From Nitrosopumilaceae archaeon (lineage in GTDB: Archaea; Thermoproteota; Nitrososphaeria; Nitrososphaerales; Nitrosopumilaceae), in contig JAGWAW010000074.1 in NCBI GenBank assembly GCA_021296165.1, positions 1 to 6,939 on the forward strand: a DNA stretch of 6,939 bases, written 5' to 3'. Below the pieces are notes generated by a model. That model was not told the origin of the DNA and did not search any database. It saw only the letters and a list, made by a program, of their open reading frames with translations. Of this stretch, positions 1 to 4,080 are shown piece by piece. Numbering within the stretch: position 1 is the stretch's first letter; each line of letters opens with the position of its first letter. The position numbers and the translations under genes are program-made.

Positions 1-102
1 TGCATATATGGAACCCCGCCGCCGCAGAACCGTCCCGGAGTGATGATTGGGTGGACTGATGATGATGAGAAAAGCCCTGGGGTATCTGACCGGGCAGAAC
101 AT
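1..102 (-). CDS. possible 5' part of a divergent gene running off the left edge
   Basis: Reading leftward from an ATG at 102-100, the frame stays open for 34 codons to the edge of the window. The deduced start is MFCPVRYPRAFLIII and it resembles no family I know. Two things make it worth listing. An AT-rich stretch on the same strand (128-137, reading TGTATAATAC) lies about 30 bases upstream of the ATG, the spacing seen at other genes here. Third codon positions are also mostly G or C, as in the confident genes. Against it, 34 codons can stay open by chance in GC-rich DNA, and there is no motif. On the plus strand, short open ends stop at 41-43, 57-59 and 151-153. Any of these could instead be the tail of a gene entering from the left. 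Confidence 0.2.
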   Translation of the reverse strand, partial: MFCPVRYPRAFLIIISPPNHHSGTVLRRRGSIYA

Positions 103-146
103 GGGTACGGATCTCCTCCCTTATACCGTATTATACAATCATATAC

Positions 147-154
147 TTTATAAA
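147..154 (+). promoter_or_regulatory. TATA box (box A) of the small zinc-finger gene
   Basis: TTTATAAA is close to the archaeal TATA consensus. Its centre is about 25 bases before the ATG at 176, which predicts a transcript beginning at or next to the start codon, that is, a leaderless mRNA. This spacing is the main reason for starting the gene at 176 and not at the in-frame ATG at 47. Confidence 0.65.
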
Positions 155-175
155 CCCCACACCATAACCACAACC

Positions 176-280
176 ATGGTAAAATGTTCGTACTGTAACC
201 GCTGGTTTGCGGCAAACTCCGACGGCCGCCTGGCGATGACGTTCCACCACATATGGCACATCGCCGAGGCTGGCCAGTAG
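176..280 (+). CDS. 34-residue zinc-finger-like microprotein
   Basis: The product is 34 residues long and built around a probable single zinc site. Cys4 and Cys7 form a C-x2-C knuckle (KCSYCNRWF), followed by Phe11, Leu19 and a histidine cluster His24, His25 and His28. The order C-x2-C, aromatic, Leu, H-x3-H is that of a classical C2H2 finger, but with 16 residues between the second Cys and the first His instead of the usual 12. The frame is open upstream to an ATG at 47. I reject that start because the TATA box at 147-154 would then lie inside the gene and the added residues have no zinc-finger character. The role is unknown. Small lone fingers of this kind can bind nucleic acid or a protein partner, but that is inference. 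The gene ends 85 bases before corA, which has its own promoter. Confidence 0.6.
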   Translation: MVKCSYCNRWFAANSDGRLAMTFHHIWHIAEAGQ

Positions 281-333
281 CCTTTATTCCGCAACGGGCC
301 ACATCATGCGCGCCGCCCACCCCATTCCACACC

Positions 334-342
334 ATAATTATA
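334..342 (+). promoter_or_regulatory. probable TATA box of corA
   Basis: ATAATTATA is the only strongly AT-rich stretch between the zinc-finger gene and corA. Its centre (338) is 28 bases before the ATG at 366. The in-frame ATGs at 306 and 342 lie upstream of it or overlap its end, so a transcript from this promoter could not use them. Confidence 0.5.
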
Positions 343-365
343 TGAAAGGCGGCCAACAGCCCTCC

Positions 366-1340
366 ATGAGGAGGGGGTTCGCAAAGCGGCTGCTGGCCGG
401 CAGGCGCAACCACAAGAGCGCCGGAACAGAGACGCACATACAGACCATACAGGGCGACGGGTTCCGGTGGATAGACGTCCGGAGCCCCCAGCGGGGGGAC
501 GTGGAGAAGCTGGCCGCCGAGTTTGGGTTTCACAGCCTCAACGTGGAGGACTGCATGGCAAAGTTCGAGCTTCCCAAGCTGGACAGCTATACCAACCACT
601 TCTTCGTCATCCTAAGCTTCCCCCCGCTGGCCGAGAAGGGCTACCTGGGATACAGCCAGCTGTCCATGTTCGTGGGGCGCGACTACCTGGTGACCATCCA
701 CCAGGGGGACCTGCAGCCGCTCAACGAGCTGGTCGCCGCCTGCCAGGGGGAGAAGGGCAGGCACCTGGTGAAATCGCCCGGATTCCTGGTCCACGAGATA
801 GTGGACGTGCTGGTGGACGACCTGATGCACATGTCAAGGAAGATAATCGCCAACCTCGAGGACCTGGAGGACCAGGTATTCGACGACACAAAGTCGGTGG
901 CCCGGGACATATCCCTGCTGCGCCGCGACATCAACAAGCTCCGGCGGATGGTGAGCCCGCTCCAAAAGTTCATCAACGGCATAGCCAACGACATCAAGCG
1001 GTTCGAGCCAGAAACCACGCTGGAGCTGTACTTTGACGACGTCCTGGACCACATAAACAAGGTGCTGGAGACCCTCGAGGAGTCCCGGGAGACGATGGAG
1101 ATCTACAAGGACACCGACTTTATGCTCAGCACCGAAAAGACCAACAAGGTGCTGGCCGTGCTCACCATAATATTCACGCTGGCCATACCGGCCACCGTCA
1201 TAGGGACGTTCTACGGCATGAACGTGTCCCTGCCGGGGGCCGGCGCCGACGGCTACACCACATTCGCCGGGATACTGCTGGCCTCGGCGGTCCCCGCCGG
1301 GGTGATGGCCGCCTACTTTAGGCGCCTGGGCTGGATGTGA
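366..1340 (+). CDS. corA: CorA-family magnesium/cobalt transporter
   Basis: CorA proteins are homopentameric channels in the cytoplasmic membrane that admit Mg2+, and often Co2+ or Ni2+, gated by metal bound to a large cytoplasmic domain. From the ATG at 366 the product is 324 residues, a normal CorA length. The N-terminal domain includes the segment with NVEDCMAKFELPKLDSY (about residues 59-75). The long charged helical stalk covers roughly residues 145-255. Two membrane helices close the protein (about 261-281 and 299-318). The family signature YGMN follows the first of them, with GMN at 284-286. The loop after GMN lacks the MPEL sequence common in bacterial CorA and has little acidic charge (one Asp). 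An upstream ATG at 306 would add 20 residues, but the TATA-like box at 334-342 favours 366. The gene's end overlaps the convergent gene by 23 bases. Confidence 0.92.
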   Translation: MRRGFAKRLLAGRRNHKSAGTETHIQTIQGDGFRWIDVRSPQRGDVEKLAAEFGFHSLNVEDCMAKFELPKLDSYTNHFFVILSFPPLAEKGYLGYSQLSMFVGRDYLVTIHQGDLQPLNELVAACQGEKGRHLVKSPGFLVHEIVDVLVDDLMHMSRKIIANLEDLEDQVFDDTKSVARDISLLRRDINKLRRMVSPLQKFINGIANDIKRFEPETTLELYFDDVLDHINKVLETLEESRETMEIYKDTDFMLSTEKTNKVLAVLTIIFTLAIPATVIGTFYGMNVSLPGAGADGYTTFAGILLASAVPAGVMAAYFRRLGWM

Positions 1341-2109
1341 CCTGTCGTATATTCACCGACACCTTGGTGAGGCTCTGGTCCAGTATGTCCGGGAGTATGA
1401 TGAGCAGGCCCGAGTCCGGCCCCACACCATCGCACAGCCCCGTGTAGCTCAGGCGGTTGGCCGCCCCGCAGGAACCAGACGCATACCGGGGGAACTCGCC
1501 GCCCCGCAAATAGTCGTCCAGCGCCCTACCCGACGGCACAAAGTGCACGTCAAAGGCCGCGTCGGGGTCGTTCACCGACACCGCGTACTGGAATGATGCC
1601 GTATCGCCGCCGCCGCACACCGGAACGAACTGGACGTAGCCGTCCCGTACCAGCGAGGCCTGCACATCGTCGGGGTATGACACATTGGGAACGTCCGGCA
1701 GGACGGGCGCGTACGGGTCCACATTCATCTGCAGGCCCTGGGCGTGGCTGATGTAGCTGCGCAGCACGTCTGCCCCATACCGGTACAGAGGGGGGCTCCA
1801 GCCCCGGCTGCAGTCCGAGAACCCGTGCTGGAGCACCACCGCCTCCCGTCCCCGCTGGGCCAGTATATGGTTGGAGTTGTACGACTCCCCCTCCATGGGG
1901 GACCCATTCCAGGATATGGTGACATCATACAGTATGTTGGCCGGGGCGCTGTCCCACCCCGGCTGCAGGTGGACATACACCGAATACTTGGTGAGGGCCT
2001 GGCCGTACGGGGAGCCGTACACGTGGTGCCCATACAGCGCGTTGAGCAGTATCAAACAGAACGCGGCGGCGACCAGAACCGCCCATACCCTGGCGTTCAC
2101 AGGTACCAT
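1318..2109 (-). CDS. membrane-anchored extracellular protein of unknown function
   Basis: I do not recognise this protein. From the ATG at 2109 it has 263 residues. A short basic N-terminus (Arg7) precedes one hydrophobic segment (about residues 8-25), which is a signal anchor or signal peptide. The rest is hydrophilic, rich in Gly, Pro, Asp, Ser and Tyr, and probably lies outside the cell. Four cysteines (100, 165, 214, 226) lie in that part, enough for two disulfides. Stretches such as KYSVYVHLQPGW and NILYDVTISWNG look like beta strands, suggesting a beta-rich domain. A GTG nine bases downstream (2100-2098) is an alternative start (260 residues). It is better spaced from both a GGAGG and the TATA-like box at 2122-2131. 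An upstream ATG at 2193 is less likely. The gene is convergent with corA, overlapping its last 23 bases, and divergent from psmA. Confidence 0.7.
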   Translation of the reverse strand: MVPVNARVWAVLVAAAFCLILLNALYGHHVYGSPYGQALTKYSVYVHLQPGWDSAPANILYDVTISWNGSPMEGESYNSNHILAQRGREAVVLQHGFSDCSRGWSPPLYRYGADVLRSYISHAQGLQMNVDPYAPVLPDVPNVSYPDDVQASLVRDGYVQFVPVCGGGDTASFQYAVSVNDPDAAFDVHFVPSGRALDDYLRGGEFPRYASGSCGAANRLSYTGLCDGVGPDSGLLIILPDILDQSLTKVSVNIRQVTSSPGA

Positions 2110-2121
2110 TCCTCCACATCC

Positions 2122-2131
2122 GTTAATATTC
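2122..2131 (-). promoter_or_regulatory. TATA-like box of the membrane-anchored protein gene
   Basis: On the minus strand this reads GAATATTAAC. Its centre is about 27 bases before the GTG at 2100 and about 18 before the ATG at 2109, so it favours the GTG. A second candidate, GTATATC near 2145-2151, would start a transcript at about 2121 and place a GGAGG just ahead of either start codon. The two cannot be separated by eye. Confidence 0.4.
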
Positions 2132-2222
2132 CGAATGGTACACCGATATACCCCGGGGCCAGCCCGAACCATCACACCCCGGGGGTTGCACATGGGCCCC
2201 GCATGTACCCAACCGGCTTACC

Positions 2223-2230
2223 CTTAAATT
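2223..2230 (+). promoter_or_regulatory. TATA box of psmA
   Basis: CTTAAATT is an AT-rich island in GC-rich surroundings. Its centre (2227) is 29 bases before the ATG at 2256, predicting a leaderless or nearly leaderless mRNA. It overlaps the in-frame TTG at 2229, so that TTG cannot be used by a transcript from this promoter. Confidence 0.55.
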
Positions 2231-2255
2231 GGCTGAGCAAGGCAGCAGGGGCATC

Positions 2256-2966
2256 ATGATGTCATCCCGCGGCTACGACATGACCCCCACCATGTACTCC
2301 CCGGATGGCCGCATCTACCAAGTGGAGTATGCCATGGAGACTGTAAAGAAGGGCACGCTGGCCATAGGGGTGGTGGGCGCCGAGGGCGTCATAATGGCCG
2401 TGGAGGAGAAGGCCCGCGCCCTGCAGACCGCCGGCAAGACGCACAAGATATTCCAGGTGGACACGCACATAGGGGTGGCGGCGGCCGGCTACATACCCGA
2501 CGCCCGCATCATGGTGGACAACGCCCGCCTCTTTGCCCAGAACAACCGCATATCGTACGACGACACGGCCGGGGTGGGCATGGTGGCAAAGTACCTGGCC
2601 GACAACTCGCACCAGTTCACCCAGTACGGCGGGGTGAGGCCCAACGGCGTGGCCCTCATAATAGGCGGCGTGGACCAGGCATCCTCACTGTATGTAACCG
2701 ACCCCAGCGGGGCATTCGGAGCGTACTCGGCCATGGCCATAGGGGCCGGATCCGACGAGGTCAACCTGTTTCTGGAGCAGAACTACTCGCCCGAGTGCAG
2801 CCTCGATGATGCTGCCGCGCTCACCATACGCGCCATAAACAAAAAGGCCGAGAGGTCCGAGGACGTCACCAACATCAAGATGGCCAAGATAACCACAAAG
2901 ACCAAGACGTTTGAGAGGATAAGCGACGAGGATCTGGCGACGTACGCCCAGCAGTCCGGATCCTGA
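2256..2966 (+). CDS. psmA: 20S proteasome alpha subunit
   Basis: Alpha subunits form the two outer seven-membered rings of the 20S proteasome. They gate entry to the proteolytic chamber and dock the ATPase activator. From the ATG at 2256 the product is 236 residues (235 from the adjacent ATG at 2259), the usual archaeal length. The alpha signature SPDGRIYQVEYAMETVKKG lies near the N-terminus. Downstream blocks include YIPDAR, QYGGVRPNGVALIIGG, DPSGAFGAY and AIGAGSD. Counting from the second ATG, the gate residues Tyr6, Asp7, Pro15 and Tyr24 match Tyr8, Asp9, Pro17 and Tyr26 of the Thermoplasma subunit, and Lys63 sits where Lys66 forms the activator-docking pocket. The Arg of the usual YDR gate motif is Met here. 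A longer form from TTG 2229 is disfavoured by the TATA box. The gene is followed after 6 bases by a methyltransferase, probably cotranscribed. Confidence 0.96.
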   Translation: MMSSRGYDMTPTMYSPDGRIYQVEYAMETVKKGTLAIGVVGAEGVIMAVEEKARALQTAGKTHKIFQVDTHIGVAAAGYIPDARIMVDNARLFAQNNRISYDDTAGVGMVAKYLADNSHQFTQYGGVRPNGVALIIGGVDQASSLYVTDPSGAFGAYSAMAIGAGSDEVNLFLEQNYSPECSLDDAAALTIRAINKKAERSEDVTNIKMAKITTKTKTFERISDEDLATYAQQSGS

Positions 2967-2970
2967 GGAG
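2965..2970 (+). promoter_or_regulatory. Shine-Dalgarno-like GAGGAG before the methyltransferase
   Basis: GAGGAG overlaps the psmA stop codon and ends two bases before the TTG at 2973. The gap is shorter than the usual 5-9 bases. It is still the one clear purine-rich ribosome site in the plus-strand genes here, and it precedes the one gene with no promoter of its own, as expected for an internal operon gene. Confidence 0.45.
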
Positions 2971-2972
2971 CC

Positions 2973-3659
2973 TTGGGCCTCGAAGAAGGATGGGGCCGGG
3001 TTATCGACGTACTGCGGGACATAATACCCGTGTACGACAGGGTGAACTCGTACATATCGCTGGGCAAGGACACAGAGTACCGCAGAAGGGGCATATCGAG
3101 CGGCGTCCGCCCCGGCGACAGGGTGCTGGACGCCGGCTCCGGGTTCGGAAACATGTCGATCACCGCCACCAGTACATACGGGGACATATCCATAGTGCTG
3201 TATGATCCGCTGCTGCCCATGCTGCGCAACACGGCCGGAAGGTTCGACACAGTACCGTCGATGGCCAGCGGCGTATTCGAGCACATGCCGTTCCCCGACG
3301 GGACGTTTGACGCGGTGATGTGCGGATACTCGCTCCGCGACGCCATAAACCTCAGGGTGGCCGTCGCCGAGATGCACCGCGTGACCAAGAAGGGTGGCAG
3401 GCTGGTCGTGGTGGACCTGGGAAAGCCCGACAACGCGGCCGTCCGGGCCGGCGTCTCGCTCTACCTCAGGGCGATACTGCCGGTACTGGCCCTGGCCGCC
3501 GGGGGGAGGCTGGGCCTCAAGTTTGCCACACTATACGACACGTACAGGAGGTGGCCGGCCAACGGCAAACTGGAGGGACTACTGCTGGAAAAGTACGACC
3601 GGGTGGAGTTCCAAAAGGGCATGATGGGCGGGGCCATCATAGTCGCCGCCTACAAGTAG
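2973..3659 (+). CDS. ubiE: UbiE/MenG-type SAM-dependent methyltransferase
   Basis: This is a class I SAM methyltransferase of the UbiE/COQ5 type, 228 residues. The family's opening pattern is present (VYDRVNSYISLGKDTEYRR, about 20-38). It is followed by SAM-binding motif I, VLDAGSGFGN (51-60), an acidic residue in VLYDP (Asp78), and the blocks PFPDGTFDAV (106-115), YSLRDA (119-124) and KKGGRLVVVDLGKP (139-152). The C-terminal YDTYRRWP matches the region where UbiE has Y-x2-L-x2-S-x3-FP. UbiE/MenG enzymes C-methylate the demethylated quinone ring. Group I.1a archaea use menaquinones, so demethylmenaquinone is a reasonable substrate, but nearby quinone genes are not visible and another substrate is possible. 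TTG at 2973 is the only plausible in-frame start. The 6-base gap to psmA and the lack of a TATA box suggest cotranscription. Confidence 0.85.
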   Translation: MGLEEGWGRVIDVLRDIIPVYDRVNSYISLGKDTEYRRRGISSGVRPGDRVLDAGSGFGNMSITATSTYGDISIVLYDPLLPMLRNTAGRFDTVPSMASGVFEHMPFPDGTFDAVMCGYSLRDAINLRVAVAEMHRVTKKGGRLVVVDLGKPDNAAVRAGVSLYLRAILPVLALAAGGRLGLKFATLYDTYRRWPANGKLEGLLLEKYDRVEFQKGMMGGAIIVAAYK

Positions 3660-3693
3660 GCCGGCCCATCCAGACCACAGAACACACTACAAA

Positions 3694-3702
3694 AATTTAA
3701 TT
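3694..3702 (+). promoter_or_regulatory. TATA box of tatA
   Basis: AATTTAATT, flanked by more A/T on both sides, is centred on 3698. That is 29 bases before the TTG at 3727 and 53 before the next in-frame ATG at 3751. It supports TTG as the start of a leaderless mRNA. The T-rich stretch just after it (3701-3709) could also serve as a terminator for the upstream operon. Confidence 0.55.
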
Positions 3703-3726
3703 CTCTTCTGTCCGGGGATCTACCCG

Positions 3727-4044
3727 TTGGAGTGGCTGTCCCTGAACATAATGGGCACCGAATGGATAATCGTGGTGTTCGTGGCCCTGGTGCTCATACT
3801 GGGAACCGGCAAGCTCCCCGCCGCCGCCAGAAAGATGGGGAAGGCCGCCGCCGAGTTCGAGAAGGCCAAAAACGACATCCGCCGTCAGATGTCCCCGGAG
3901 CACACAATACGCGTGAGCGGCCCGGTCCAGAGCGAGCGCCAGAAGCTAGAGGCCATGGCCAAGTCAGTCGGGATAGAGCCCGCCGGCATGGACACCGACG
4001 AGCTGCGCCGCGCCATACAGGACAAGATCGGCGGACCCGTATAG
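3727..4044 (+). CDS. tatA: twin-arginine translocase subunit TatA with a C-terminal extension
   Basis: TatA oligomerises in the cytoplasmic membrane to let folded proteins with twin-arginine signals cross, together with TatC. The 105-residue product has the TatA order. There is a polar Glu12 before a short membrane helix (about 13-26), then a Gly-containing hinge (LGTGKLP, 25-31), an amphipathic helix (about 31-50: AARKMGKAAAEFEKAK) and a charged tail. The hinge has Leu-Gly where most TatA have Phe-Gly. The tail ends in a second predicted helical unit (about 68-101) with the sequence LEAMAKSVGIEPAGMDTDELRRAI split across its two helices. It resembles a small SAP/Rho-N-like fold and is not needed in minimal TatA. 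The start is TTG at 3727. ATG at 3751 would remove residues before the membrane helix and is badly spaced from the TATA box. No tatC is visible in the window. Confidence 0.88.
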   Translation: MEWLSLNIMGTEWIIVVFVALVLILGTGKLPAAARKMGKAAAEFEKAKNDIRRQMSPEHTIRVSGPVQSERQKLEAMAKSVGIEPAGMDTDELRRAIQDKIGGPV

Positions 4045-4053
4045 CACGCCACG

Positions 4054-4060
4054 TAAATAA
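4054..4060 (+). promoter_or_regulatory. TATA box of the helicase gene
   Basis: TAAATAA lies just after the tatA stop (4042-4044), centred about 24 bases before the GTG at 4081. This predicts transcription from the start codon itself and supports GTG as the start of the helicase. Confidence 0.55.
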
Positions 4061-4080
4061 GGCAGCGGCCCACCGCCCCC

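Noticed and set aside
47..175. N-terminal extension of the zinc-finger gene from ATG 47
   Set aside because: The added 43 residues have no domain character, and the TATA box at 147-154 lies within them.
1725..2259. Plus- and minus-strand frames overlapping the unknown membrane-anchored gene (for example 1744-2259 on +)
   Set aside because: Products are Pro/Arg/Gly-rich shadow translations without a membrane segment or motif. The minus-strand frame with a hydrophobic N-terminus and its own promoter is the better gene.
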